From contig NBNI01000005.1 of the NCBI GenBank assembly GCA_004379135.1, positions 124,001-188,000 on the forward strand: 64,000 nt of DNA, read 5' to 3'. Below the pieces are notes generated by a model, which was not told where the DNA came from, did no database searches, and was given only the letters and a program-made list of their open reading frames with translations. Of the stretch, positions 55,744-63,898 are shown one piece after another. The position numbers and the translations under genes were made by a program. The DNA is from Acidimicrobiales bacterium mtb01 (lineage in GTDB: Bacteria > Actinomycetota > Acidimicrobiia > Acidimicrobiales > Ilumatobacteraceae). Position 1 is the first letter of the stretch; each line of letters begins with the position of its first letter.

Positions 55744-56786
55744 CGCAGCCGGCCGGCGTCGCGTGGCCCACTCGTGAGTGGCCCGTGGGTGACGTGTCGA
55801 CGGTGGCCGACCCGTCCCGACTGATCGCGGCGAGCAATCAGTTGTTCGACGAGCCATCCTCCGAAACGCACGGCACGTCGCTCGCACTCGTGGTGGTGCA
55901 TCGCGGCCGCATCGTGCACGAGCGATACGGAATCCAGCCCGACACGCCGTTCGGCCCCGGTGGTCCCGTCGATGCCGACACGACTCTCATCTCGTGGAGC
56001 ATGGCCAAGAGCATCACGCACGCGTTGGTCGGATTCCTCGTCGACGAAGGTCGGCTCGACCCGTCGGCACCAGCGGCGGTCGCCGAGTGGTCGGGCGACG
56101 ATCGTCGACGCATCACGCTCGAACACCTTCTGCACATGCGCGACGGCCTCGACTTCGTGGAGGAGTACGTGGCCGGCGACAACGCTCCGGTGCCGCACGT
56201 GATCGACATGCTCTTCGGTTCGGGTGCCGACGACGTCGCGTCCTTCGCCAAATCTCGTCCGCTCGCTCACGAGCCGGGTTCGGTCTGGAACTACTCGTCG
56301 GGCACCACCAACATCGTGTCGAGCATCATCGCGCGAACGATCGCCTCCACACACGACATCACCTCGTTCATCAGCGAGAGGTTGTTCGCTCCCATCGGAA
56401 TGAGGAGCGCCACGCCACGTCTCGACGTCGCCGGAACGTTCATCGGTTCGTCCTACGTGTACGCGACGGCTCGTGACTTCGCCCGCTTCGGCTACCTCTA
56501 CTTGCGCAACGGCGAGTGGGATGGCCGGCAGTTGCTCTCGCCCGATTGGGTGGCCAGCGCGAAGCGGCAGCACGCCGCCGATCCGGAGACGGGCCACGGG
56601 TACGGATCCCACTGGTGGATCTGGAAATCGATGTCGGGTGTGGCGGCGGCCCTCGGTTACGAGGGTCAGCGCACGATCGTCGATCCACAACGCGACACCG
56701 TGGTGGTCCACCTCGGCAAGTGGGTCCACGACACTCAACCGCTTCTCGATCGGTTGCTCACCGATGTCCTCGAGGCGACCGGCTGA
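55740..56786 (+). CDS. Serine hydrolase, beta-lactamase (class C/esterase) family
   Basis: A 348-residue penicillin-recognising hydrolase. The nucleophile motif S-M-A-K is at 87-90; the second motif fits Y-S-S-G (Y-x-N degenerate) near 188; a later H/K-x-G element fits Y-G-S-H-W-W. No signal peptide, so it is probably cytoplasmic, with esterase rather than lactamase activity. GTG start overlapping the LOG gene stop. Confidence 0.87.
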   Translation: MTQPAGVAWPTREWPVGDVSTVADPSRLIAASNQLFDEPSSETHGTSLALVVVHRGRIVHERYGIQPDTPFGPGGPVDADTTLISWSMAKSITHALVGFLVDEGRLDPSAPAAVAEWSGDDRRRITLEHLLHMRDGLDFVEEYVAGDNAPVPHVIDMLFGSGADDVASFAKSRPLAHEPGSVWNYSSGTTNIVSSIIARTIASTHDITSFISERLFAPIGMRSATPRLDVAGTFIGSSYVYATARDFARFGYLYLRNGEWDGRQLLSPDWVASAKRQHAADPETGHGYGSHWWIWKSMSGVAAALGYEGQRTIVDPQRDTVVVHLGKWVHDTQPLLDRLLTDVLEATG

Positions 56787-56832
56787 GGCGCATCCACCTG
56801 GGTAGCCGGACCGAAACTGCTAGGAAATAGGT

Positions 56833-58077
56833 ATGACGGACGCGGAAGGGACGGGCGCCGGCGAGGGTCGCGCTGGGCGCACCCCGGCCGAACGCGCGGC
56901 CTTTCGGCGGCGTGCGGCTGGCCGCACGTTCAAGGTTCTGGCCACGGTCGCCGTCGTCTACTTCATCATTCTGAACATCCCTGGCCTTCGGAATGCCGTC
57001 GATCAGTTGGGCGAGGTGAAACCCAGTCTTCTCGCGGTCGGCCTGGCGTTGTCCTTCCTCGCCCTGCTCTGTTACTCGGTCATGACTCGCCACGCTCTGG
57101 GACCGGTGGGTTCGCACCTCACTCTGTGGCGGATGTTCCGCATCCAGTTGTCCACTCGTGCCTTGTCGAGTCTGGTTCCCGGAGGCAGTGCCGCCGGCTC
57201 GGCTCTCGGCTACCGATTGCTCACGATCTCTAATGTGCCCGGTCCCGACGCCGGATTCGCTCTCGCCGCGGCCGGCCTCGCGTCGGCGGTCGTTCTCAAT
57301 TTCGTGTTGTGGTTCGGACTGGTGGTGTCGATTCCGCTGCGCGGTGTGAACCCGGTGTACGGAACGGCGGCTATCGCCGGAATCATCCTCATGGGCATCG
57401 CGGCGGCGATCATCTTCGGCCTCATCGAAGGCCAGCATCGATCCGAGAAACTTCTACGTGCGATTGCACGCAAGTTGCACATGAACGAGGACCGCGCCGG
57501 CGAAGCGGTTCGCCATATCGCGGGCCGCATGCAGGAGCTGTCGGAGGACCGACCTCTTCTGCGACGCCTCGTGATGTGGGCCACGCTCAACTGGCTCATC
57601 GACGCAGCCGCCCTGTGGGTGTTCCTGCGCGCATTCGGCGGCGACTTGCCGATCGACGGTCTCATCGTCGCGTTCGGATTGGCCAACGTTCTTGCCGCCA
57701 TCCCGCTCACACCCGGTGGTCTCGGCGTGGTGGAGGGCGTGTACGTGCCGGTGATCGTGGGCTTCGGTCTGCCCCGCGCCACCGCGGTGGTGGGGGTCGT
57801 GTCGTATCGCATCGCGCAGTACTGGCTGCCCATTCTCGTTGGCGGTGGCTCATACCTCTCGCTGCGCATCGGGCCGTGGTCGATTTCGAAGGATCGCCTC
57901 GAACCGCTGCGCGACGTGGTGGCATCGGTGTCCACCGAGGAGAGCATCCTCGACTTCTCCGAGCGCTACCCGGCCCGCGAGCGCACGCGCGAGATTCCGA
58001 TGCCGCCGCAGGAACCCGAGGCGCACGATCCCACTCGCGAGTGGACGAATGGGGAGCCGCCGGCCGACCAGCGGTAA
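56833..58077 (+). CDS. Lysylphosphatidylglycerol synthase-like flippase domain protein (UPF0104)
   Basis: A 414-residue membrane protein with about eight helices. V-P-G-G-S-A-A-G-S-A-L-G-Y-R-L and P-L-T-P-G-G-L-G-V-V-E-G are the marks of the UPF0104/YbhN/AglD family, homologous to the flippase domain of MprF; there is no aminoacyl-transferase domain. The charged N-terminal 30 residues and the polar C-terminal 60 residues are cytoplasmic. Lipid or glycolipid movement is the family guess. AGGA lies eight bases before the ATG. Confidence 0.85.
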   Translation: MTDAEGTGAGEGRAGRTPAERAAFRRRAAGRTFKVLATVAVVYFIILNIPGLRNAVDQLGEVKPSLLAVGLALSFLALLCYSVMTRHALGPVGSHLTLWRMFRIQLSTRALSSLVPGGSAAGSALGYRLLTISNVPGPDAGFALAAAGLASAVVLNFVLWFGLVVSIPLRGVNPVYGTAAIAGIILMGIAAAIIFGLIEGQHRSEKLLRAIARKLHMNEDRAGEAVRHIAGRMQELSEDRPLLRRLVMWATLNWLIDAAALWVFLRAFGGDLPIDGLIVAFGLANVLAAIPLTPGGLGVVEGVYVPVIVGFGLPRATAVVGVVSYRIAQYWLPILVGGGSYLSLRIGPWSISKDRLEPLRDVVASVSTEESILDFSERYPARERTREIPMPPQEPEAHDPTREWTNGEPPADQR

Positions 58078-58080
58078 GTT
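58075..58080 (+). promoter_or_regulatory. Putative leaderless -10 element (TAAGTT) of the hydratase gene
   Basis: TAAGTT overlaps the stop of the flippase gene and is six bases before the ATG at 58087. Confidence 0.45.
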
Positions 58081-58086
58081 GCCCTC

Positions 58087-58605
58087 ATGACCGTTCATGA
58101 GCGCCCCTTCGGCCGTTGCCTCGAGGATTTCCAGGTGGGCGATGTGTATCGCCATTGGCCCGGCAAGACCATCACCGAGTACGACGACCACTTGTTCTGC
58201 ATGATCACCATGAACCATCACCCGCTGCACACCAACGACTGGTTCGCATCGAAGAGCGTGCAGGGTCGCAACGTCGTGGTGGGCAACCTCGTGTATTCGC
58301 TCGTTCTCGGCATGAGCGTGCCCGACGTGAGTGGTGCCGCGATCGCCAATCTCGAAGTCGAGACGCTGCAGCACAAGTCGCCCACGTTCCACGGCGACAC
58401 CATCCACGCCGAGACGCGCGTGCTCGACGTTCAGGAGAGCAAGTCGAAGAACGACCGCGGTGTGGTGACCGTCGAGACCAAGGCCTGGAACCAGGACGGC
58501 AAGGAAGTGTGCTACTTCCGCCGTCGCGTGATGGTGTGGAAGCGCGAGTTCGCACCCTCGCGCGAGCGCCCGTACGACACCGACGCCGCATGGGGCGAAG
58601 CCTGA
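58087..58605 (+). CDS. MaoC-type hydratase, probable mesaconyl-CoA hydratase
   Basis: A 172-residue hotdog-fold (R)-hydratase. D-F-Q-V-G-D-V-Y-R-H-W-P-G-K-T-I-T-E-Y-D and the active-site M-N-H-H-P-L-H-T-N match the single-domain MaoC protein that accompanies ccr/meaA/mcd in Streptomyces. It would add water to mesaconyl-CoA to give beta-methylmalyl-CoA, the substrate of Mcl1 (50970). The G-M-S-V-P-D-V-S-G segment is likewise typical. The mutY start lies within its last 16 bases. Confidence 0.85.
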   Translation: MTVHERPFGRCLEDFQVGDVYRHWPGKTITEYDDHLFCMITMNHHPLHTNDWFASKSVQGRNVVVGNLVYSLVLGMSVPDVSGAAIANLEVETLQHKSPTFHGDTIHAETRVLDVQESKSKNDRGVVTVETKAWNQDGKEVCYFRRRVMVWKREFAPSRERPYDTDAAWGEA

Positions 58606-59462
58606 CCGACGAACTGCGCGTTCAGCAGGACGCGTTGCTGGGTTGGGCCGCGCCGCGTCTGCGCGAGTTCGTGTGGCGAAGCACGCGCGACCCGTGGGCC
58701 GTGCTCGTGAGCGAGGTCATGCTCCAGCAGACCGGTGTTGGTCGCGTGATTCCGAAGTGGGACGCGTTCATGGAGGCGTTCCCCTCGCCGCGTGCCTGTG
58801 CCGAGTCGTCGCTGGGCGACGTGCTGCGTCTGTGGCAAGGGTTGGGTTATCCGCGTCGCGCTCGAAACCTGCACGCGGCGGCCGGTGTGATCGTGCGCGA
58901 GCACGGGGGAGTGGTTCCCGATTCGTTGGAGTCGCTGTTGGCCCTACCCGGCGTGGGTGCGTACACCGCCCGCGCCGTGCTGGCCTTCGCGTATGAATAC
59001 GACGTGGCGGTGGTGGATACCAACATCGCGCGCGTGCTCGCGCGACTGCATGGCGAACGACTCACGCCGAAGCGAGCGCAGTCGGCCGCCGACGAACTTC
59101 TGGCCGAAGGGGCGGCGTGGTTGTGGAACCAGGCGTTCATGGACCTGGGTGCGACGGTGTGTCGACCGGTGCCGTCGTGCCCCGAGTGTCCGTGGTTCGA
59201 GTTCTGCGCGTGGCGCGGCGAGGGCCACGACCCGGCGGTTGGTTCGGCCGGTGTGAGCGTGGCTCAGGGCCGCTTCGAGGGCTCCGATCGTCAGGCGCGG
59301 GGGCGACTGATCAAGGCGCTCGGTGAGGGAACCGTGCGTGTGAGCGACGTGCCTCGGGTGATGGATCGCCCGCGCGACGTGGCCGAGCGATTGGTGACCG
59401 CCCTGGTGAACGAAGGCCTCGCGGTGCTCGATCCCACGACCTCAACCCTCCGCCTCCCCTGA
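58590..59462 (+). CDS. mutY: A/G-specific adenine glycosylase
   Basis: A 290-residue helix-hairpin-helix glycosylase that removes adenine mispaired with 8-oxoguanine. Catalytic Glu42 (S-E-V-M-L-Q-Q-T), HhH L-P-G-V-G-A-Y-T-A (119-127) and Asp143 (V-V-D-T-N) are present. The 4Fe-4S cysteines 191, 197, 200 and 206 are spaced C-X5-C-X2-C-X5-C, one residue shorter than the usual first gap. The C-terminal Nudix-like domain is absent; only about 80 residues follow the cluster. The start overlaps the hydratase gene. Confidence 0.92.
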   Translation: MGRSLTDELRVQQDALLGWAAPRLREFVWRSTRDPWAVLVSEVMLQQTGVGRVIPKWDAFMEAFPSPRACAESSLGDVLRLWQGLGYPRRARNLHAAAGVIVREHGGVVPDSLESLLALPGVGAYTARAVLAFAYEYDVAVVDTNIARVLARLHGERLTPKRAQSAADELLAEGAAWLWNQAFMDLGATVCRPVPSCPECPWFEFCAWRGEGHDPAVGSAGVSVAQGRFEGSDRQARGRLIKALGEGTVRVSDVPRVMDRPRDVAERLVTALVNEGLAVLDPTTSTLRLP

Positions 59463-59465
59463 GGA

Positions 59466-59510
59466 TCTGGTGACTGAAAGTCACCGTATAGGTGACGAAG
59501 TCGCACCAGA
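59466..59510 (+). repeat. 45-bp double-hairpin repeat, copy D
   Basis: Identical to copy C. It starts three bases after the mutY stop codon, between convergent mutY and pyruvate kinase genes. The mutY TGA and the preceding bases (CCTGAGGA flank) are shared with copy B, so the unit may be longer than 45 bp. Confidence 0.92.
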
Positions 59511-59523
59511 TTCGCGCCGCAGC

Positions 59524-60867
59524 TCAGGCGCGGTACACGTAGATGGTGTCGGTGTCGCTGCGGGGCGAGGTGCGCGACAGGCAGACCACGATCAGTTCGC
59601 CATCGCTCACCAACCCCGCGCGCTTCGCCGACTGAACGGCCAACTCGATGGCGTCGTCGGTGGAATGCGGTCGTGGTGCCATCACCGGTGTGACTCCGTA
59701 GCGCGCCATGAGTCGTGTGGCCACGCGACGATCGGCGGTGGCCGCGATGATCTGTGATGGTGCCCGACATGCGGCCAGCAATTCGGCGTTGTGGCCGGTG
59801 AACGTGACGGCCAGGATCGTCTTGGTCTTGAGGCGGGCGGCCAACGCGACGGTGGCCGCGGCAACGGCCGCCGAATCGGGATGCGTGTCGGCGAACGGCG
59901 AACGAATGCGATCGACCAAGTCGGCTTCGGTGAGGATCGCCGCCATGGCCTTCACCGTCCCGATCGGGTCGTGGCCGATCGCGGTCTCGGCCGACAGCAT
60001 CACGCAGTCGAATCCGTCGCGCACGGCGTTGGTGACGTCGGAAACCTCGGCGCGCGTGGGGCGCGACCCAGTGATCATCGACTCGAGCATCTCGGTGGCG
60101 CACACCGACACGACACCGGCGCGCAACGCGGCCATCGCGATCGTCCGCTGGGCGACGGGAAGACGAGCGAATGGAATCTCCACACCCAGGTCACCTCGCG
60201 CGGCCATCACGGCGTCGGAGGCTTCGCAGATCTCGTCGAGTACCGCGAGTGCCTGCGGTCGCTCGATCTTCGACAGGATGCGAACACCTTCGGGCACCAT
60301 TCGCCGCGCCTCGAGCACATCCTCAGCCCGCTGTACGAATGACAGGGCGATCCAGTCGACGCCGGCCTCGACCGCGGCCGCGATGTCGGCGCGATCCTTG
60401 GCCGAGTACATCTCGACCTTCACCTCGGTGTCGGGAAGATTGACGCCACGACGACCCTGAGCCGTTCCGCCGCGCACGACACGGGCCCGCACCATGTGCG
60501 GTGCGACCTCGAGAGCCGACAACTCGATGCGACCGTCATTGACGAGGATTCGCTCGCCCGACTTCACACCGATCGCGTGCGGGTCGAAGCCCACATTGGG
60601 TCCGGGCCCATGTCCGCTCTGCCACAACACGACTTCGTCACCGGTCGCGTCGATGCCGTCGATGAGCCGGAGCTTCGGCCCTTGGATATCGACGAGGATG
60701 GACACCGTCTCGGATTGCGCGCGGGCCGAACGCACGGCCGCGCCTACTTCCTCGGTGGTCATGTGCGAGCAGTTGATGCGCACGACCGAAGCGCCGGCCT
60801 CGACGAGTTCGGCCACAAGGTTCTGACTGGCCGGTCCGAGCGTGGTGACGATCTTGGTGCGACGCAT
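59524..60867 (-). CDS. pyk: Pyruvate kinase
   Basis: A 447-residue glycolytic enzyme that makes pyruvate and ATP from phosphoenolpyruvate and ADP. T-K-I-V-T-T-L-G-P-A-S, the catalytic-lysine region I-L-S-K-I-E-R-P-Q, A-R-G-D-L-G-V-E-I and M-L-E-S-M-I-x-x-x-R-P-T-R-A-E-V-S-D-V are all in order, followed by the C-terminal regulatory domain. The usual family start M-R-R-T-K-I is at 60867; ATGs at 60876 and 60879 are alternatives. It follows the selenoprotein gene on the same strand with about 40 bases between, so it may be in that transcript. Confidence 0.93.
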   Translation of the reverse strand: MRRTKIVTTLGPASQNLVAELVEAGASVVRINCSHMTTEEVGAAVRSARAQSETVSILVDIQGPKLRLIDGIDATGDEVVLWQSGHGPGPNVGFDPHAIGVKSGERILVNDGRIELSALEVAPHMVRARVVRGGTAQGRRGVNLPDTEVKVEMYSAKDRADIAAAVEAGVDWIALSFVQRAEDVLEARRMVPEGVRILSKIERPQALAVLDEICEASDAVMAARGDLGVEIPFARLPVAQRTIAMAALRAGVVSVCATEMLESMITGSRPTRAEVSDVTNAVRDGFDCVMLSAETAIGHDPIGTVKAMAAILTEADLVDRIRSPFADTHPDSAAVAAATVALAARLKTKTILAVTFTGHNAELLAACRAPSQIIAATADRRVATRLMARYGVTPVMAPRPHSTDDAIELAVQSAKRAGLVSDGELIVVCLSRTSPRSDTDTIYVYRA

Positions 60868-60919
60868 CGTCTCCATCATGCCCCACGTCCGTGACACGGA
60901 GGTGTCGAGCCGGTGAACC

Positions 60920-61444
60920 TCAGTCGCGCTGACGAGTGACAGCCGCGACGATTTCGTCGAGTGCTGCGTCGGCGTAGGCGCGCATTTCGTCGTCGGTGCG
61001 ATCCTGGATGGGGTGCGGTGTGAACACCCGCGCCACCTCGGGAAAGCCGAGCGACTTCGACTGCGCATCGGCGGCCGACACGAACTCGGCCGAGGCGACG
61101 AACACCGCGGGCACTCCGCGCTTCTCGATATCCACGATGTCGTGCACACTGCACGACGTGCAACTGCCTCAATCGGCGAGTGCTTCGATCACCACTTGAC
61201 ACTGCGTCGCGATCTCGTGGCGCAGATCGACCGGTGCGGGCTTGGTGAACGTGGGCTTCTTGAATCGGCGCACATCGGCACCCATCTCGGAGAGCCGCTG
61301 TTCGAGACGATCGAGGAACACGTCGCCGCGTGGTTTGGAGATGTCGAGCAGTCCGACCACCAGGCCGGACAGCGACTCGGGACGGCCGACGCGTTCCATG
61401 GTCTGCACGCGTCGCTCGTTGGTGGGGTCGAGCAGTGTCGTCAT
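60920..61444 (-). CDS. UGSC-family selenoprotein (in-frame TGA read as selenocysteine)
   Basis: A 174-residue protein if the TGA at 61171-61169 is read as selenocysteine. The frame runs 91 residues from the ATG at 61444, then U92-G-S-C-T-S-C, then 76 more residues to a stop at 60920. The motif U-G-S-C is that of the UGSC-containing selenoprotein family described from marine metagenomes. It forms a UxxC redox pair with Cys95 and has a further Cys98. A 7-bp hairpin with a GTG loop begins 12 bases after the TGA, as for a bacterial SECIS. The ATG overlaps the stop of the thioredoxin-like gene (ATGA). Without Sec insertion only a 91-residue fragment would form. Confidence 0.87.
61140..61156 (-). 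promoter_or_regulatory. SECIS-like hairpin downstream of the UGA
   Basis: On the minus strand TCGTGCA-GTG-TGCACGA is a perfect 7-bp stem with a 3-base loop containing G, starting 12 bases after the UGA and lying inside the coding region, as bacterial SECIS elements do. Confidence 0.65.
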
Positions 61445-62880
61445 CTCATCACCTCCCGTGTGACCGGCTGGCTGCCAACGTCGCCGTTGGCCCATCCCCC
61501 AATGATGGCAGAGAACAGACCGGCGCCGCCGCCCGCATGCACGAGAAGCAGCCCGCCGGGGCGGAACTTGGGCAGCGTCGCGTCCTTCAGGTGGGCCGGG
61601 ATTCCTTCGGCGATCCCGTTGGCTCCGCGAATCAGCTCGGAACCGGGGAGTTGGAGCCGGGCGTTGATCTCGTCGAGCACCTTCTCGCGATTCCAGCCGG
61701 CCTCGGCGAACACACGCGAGTGCTCGGGCCCCATCACCAGGATCGCGTCGAAAGCCAGCACCAGCTTGGGGTTATGCAAAGTGCGCAGACACGCGGCGAA
61801 CGTGTTGCACAGACTCTCCGGGTCGCGCGCTTGCTGGTCGACCACGCACCGCGGCCCCTCGCCGGGAAACACCGTGATCGCGTCGCGACCCGCGGCGACA
61901 CCGCGGCTCTCGGCGAGCGTCGTCCACGGCGAACCCAACTCGTCCTCGGCGAAACAGAACGAGATCTTTCCGGGATTGCCGTGCGTGGCCCGGTCGACTT
62001 CACCGGGACGGCCGCCGCCCACGTTGCGGATGACCAACTGAACCGCGCGCCCAATCGTGAGGTTGGCGCGGTTGCCCTGTCCGAACACGTTCATGCCGCT
62101 GTTCATCCCGATCGCACGCGTACCCGGTCCGTTGCACACGATCACCGGCCCCACCGGCATCGTGGTGGCGAGCACGCCGTGGATGTTGAACGTGTCGTTG
62201 CACACCGCTTCCACGCCCGCGATCACCCAGGGCAGGTACTCGGGCTTGCAGCCGGCCATCACGGCGTTGATGGCGATCTTCTCGACGGTCACCTCGACGA
62301 GATCGGGTGGCACCACTGCCACCACGTCGCCGGGCGCGCGAGTGGTTCCGGTGAGCATGCGCAGCACGCGTTCTTCGGTGGGCGGCACCACCGGCAGGCC
62401 GTCGGTCCAGCCGCGATCGAACATCGCCTCGAACTCGTCTTCGGCCGCCGCGGTTTCCACGCGCCGCGCCGACAACACCGAGCCGCCGAATCGTGCGCGC
62501 AACGCGTCGACCAGATCGGGATCGACGCTCAACGAACCGCAGCCGGGACGGAAAGCCGGTAGGTCGACGCCGAGATCCATTCGTCCGATCAAAGAATGCC
62601 ACTCGTCGCGAACCCAACCCACGGTGCGCGCGACTTCGCGCCCGTTCTCCACCTTGATCACGGTCGGCACCGTCTCGATGTCGTGGTGCCAACTCATGGA
62701 GAGGTCGGCGTCGTGAATCGCACCGACACCGACCGGGAACGACGGATCGTCCTGCGTGTAGACGGTCACCGGAACTGCGCCAGCCTTCAGTTGCGAGATC
62801 ACCGAAACCACGAGCCGGCACGTCTCGCACTCGTGCTTCACCACGATCACGAATCCATCGGGAAGCGTGGGAGTCGTCAT
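61441..62880 (-). CDS. Thioredoxin-domain protein, partner of the UGSC selenoprotein
   Basis: A 479-residue protein. The first 110 residues are glutaredoxin/thioredoxin-like with C-E-T-C at 18-21 and a cis-proline in T-V-P-T-V-I-K-V. The remaining 360 residues form a large domain that I cannot assign: W-T-D-G-L-P-V-V-P-P-T-E, P-G-T-R-A-I-G-M-N-S-G-M-N, F-G-Q-G-N-R-A-N-L-T-I-G and G-L-L-L-V-H-A-G-G-G-A-G stand out and look like ligand loops. No membrane segment. It lies two bases after the alpha/beta hydrolase gene and overlaps the selenoprotein gene; a redox relay through C-E-T-C and the Sec pair is likely, but the substrate is unknown. Confidence 0.82.
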   Translation of the reverse strand: MTTPTLPDGFVIVVKHECETCRLVVSVISQLKAGAVPVTVYTQDDPSFPVGVGAIHDADLSMSWHHDIETVPTVIKVENGREVARTVGWVRDEWHSLIGRMDLGVDLPAFRPGCGSLSVDPDLVDALRARFGGSVLSARRVETAAAEDEFEAMFDRGWTDGLPVVPPTEERVLRMLTGTTRAPGDVVAVVPPDLVEVTVEKIAINAVMAGCKPEYLPWVIAGVEAVCNDTFNIHGVLATTMPVGPVIVCNGPGTRAIGMNSGMNVFGQGNRANLTIGRAVQLVIRNVGGGRPGEVDRATHGNPGKISFCFAEDELGSPWTTLAESRGVAAGRDAITVFPGEGPRCVVDQQARDPESLCNTFAACLRTLHNPKLVLAFDAILVMGPEHSRVFAEAGWNREKVLDEINARLQLPGSELIRGANGIAEGIPAHLKDATLPKFRPGGLLLVHAGGGAGLFSAIIGGWANGDVGSQPVTREVMR

Positions 62881-62882
62881 GG

Positions 62883-63773
62883 TCAAGCCTTCAGGAAGTC
62901 GAGGATGATCAGGTTGACCGCATCGGGCCGTTCGAGGTGCAGGAAGTGTCCGGCTCCGTCGACGATCTCCATGCGCGCGTGTGCGGGCAATTCGGCGCGG
63001 GCGAACTCGGCTACTTCGACGCCCATGCAACCATCGGTACGGCCATGCAGATACAGATACGACTGCGGCGGGATGGCGCTGCTCTTCTCCTGCATCGACT
63101 GCAGCGCCGGGTCGTTGTAACCGGCTCCGAGTGTCGCGCGATAGAAGCCGAGCGCCGCCTGCAGGTTGGCAACGTCGCGCAGGCTCGGCTTGAGAAGTGC
63201 GAGATCTTCACGCGCGTCGTAACCGGGCGACCAATCGGCCCACAGCATGTCGATGAATGCAAGATCGTTGGCGCCAACGACCATGTCGGAAAGCGGATGT
63301 TGGAAGAAGAACATGTACCAACTGCGCTTGATCTGTGCGAGGTTGCCGATGAACGCCGCACCCACCGCGTTGCCGGGCGGCACGGCCATCGACACGACCT
63401 TGCGCCACGCGTCGGGTTTCTCGCTTGCGGCGATGTGCGTGATGGGTGCGCCCCAGTCGTGTCCGATGATCACCGAATCGGATCCGCCTCCGAGCGATGC
63501 GCGTAGTTCGAGCACGTCGAGGGCTGACGCCGCGGTCTGGAAACGGCCGTCGGCGGGCACGCCCGAGGGGGCGTATCCGCGCAGGAACGGGGCTACCGCC
63601 CGGTAACCGGCGTCGGCGAGACGCGGAAGCAGGTGGCGCCAGGTGTGGGCCGAATCGGGGAAGCCGTGCACGCACACGGCGAGCGGGCCGCCGTTGTCGA
63701 GGCCGGCTGCCAGGTACGACAGGTCGAACCCGTTGACCGACACGCTGTGCTGAGTGATTCCCCCGTGACTCAT
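62883..63773 (-). CDS. Alpha/beta hydrolase (epoxide hydrolase/haloalkane dehalogenase-like)
   Basis: A 296-residue hydrolase. H-G-F-P-D-S (oxyanion region), I-G-H-D-W-G-A with a nucleophilic Asp rather than Ser, and the final His in G-A-G-H-F-L-H fit the epoxide hydrolase/dehalogenase branch. The cap domain (about 150-230) is aromatic-rich. First gene of the operon with the thioredoxin-like protein and the UGSC selenoprotein. Start fixed by TACGGT six bases upstream. Confidence 0.88.
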   Translation of the reverse strand: MSHGGITQHSVSVNGFDLSYLAAGLDNGGPLAVCVHGFPDSAHTWRHLLPRLADAGYRAVAPFLRGYAPSGVPADGRFQTAASALDVLELRASLGGGSDSVIIGHDWGAPITHIAASEKPDAWRKVVSMAVPPGNAVGAAFIGNLAQIKRSWYMFFFQHPLSDMVVGANDLAFIDMLWADWSPGYDAREDLALLKPSLRDVANLQAALGFYRATLGAGYNDPALQSMQEKSSAIPPQSYLYLHGRTDGCMGVEVAEFARAELPAHARMEIVDGAGHFLHLERPDAVNLIILDFLKA

Positions 63774-63779
63774 GGGCGA

Positions 63780-63785
63780 ACCGTA
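63780..63785 (-). promoter_or_regulatory. Putative leaderless -10 element (TACGGT) of the selenoprotein operon
   Basis: Minus-strand TACGGT is six bases before the ATG at 63773. Confidence 0.45.
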
Positions 63786-63867
63786 CTTCCCGCCACGGCG
63801 CCGATCCCACCCGTCCTGCGACGAAGGTCACCGAACCCGCCTGTTCACAACCGATGGTCCACTGATT

Positions 63868-63873
63868 TAGCGT
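63868..63873 (+). promoter_or_regulatory. Putative -10 element (TAGCGT) of the terminal metallo-hydrolase gene
   Basis: TAGCGT is followed by a short leader with the ribosome-binding-like GGGGGA at 63884-63889. Confidence 0.35.
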
Positions 63874-63898
63874 TCAGGCCATCGGGGGAAATCAGGGC

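Noticed and set aside
59470-59757. Small plus-strand frame starting in repeat copy D as a gene
   Set aside because: It shares the repeat-encoded start but then runs antisense through the pyruvate kinase gene without any domain-like sequence.
60888-60900. TCCGT-GAC-ACGGA hairpin between the selenoprotein and pyruvate kinase genes as a terminator
   Set aside because: Five-base-pair stem with no T-run; too weak to claim.
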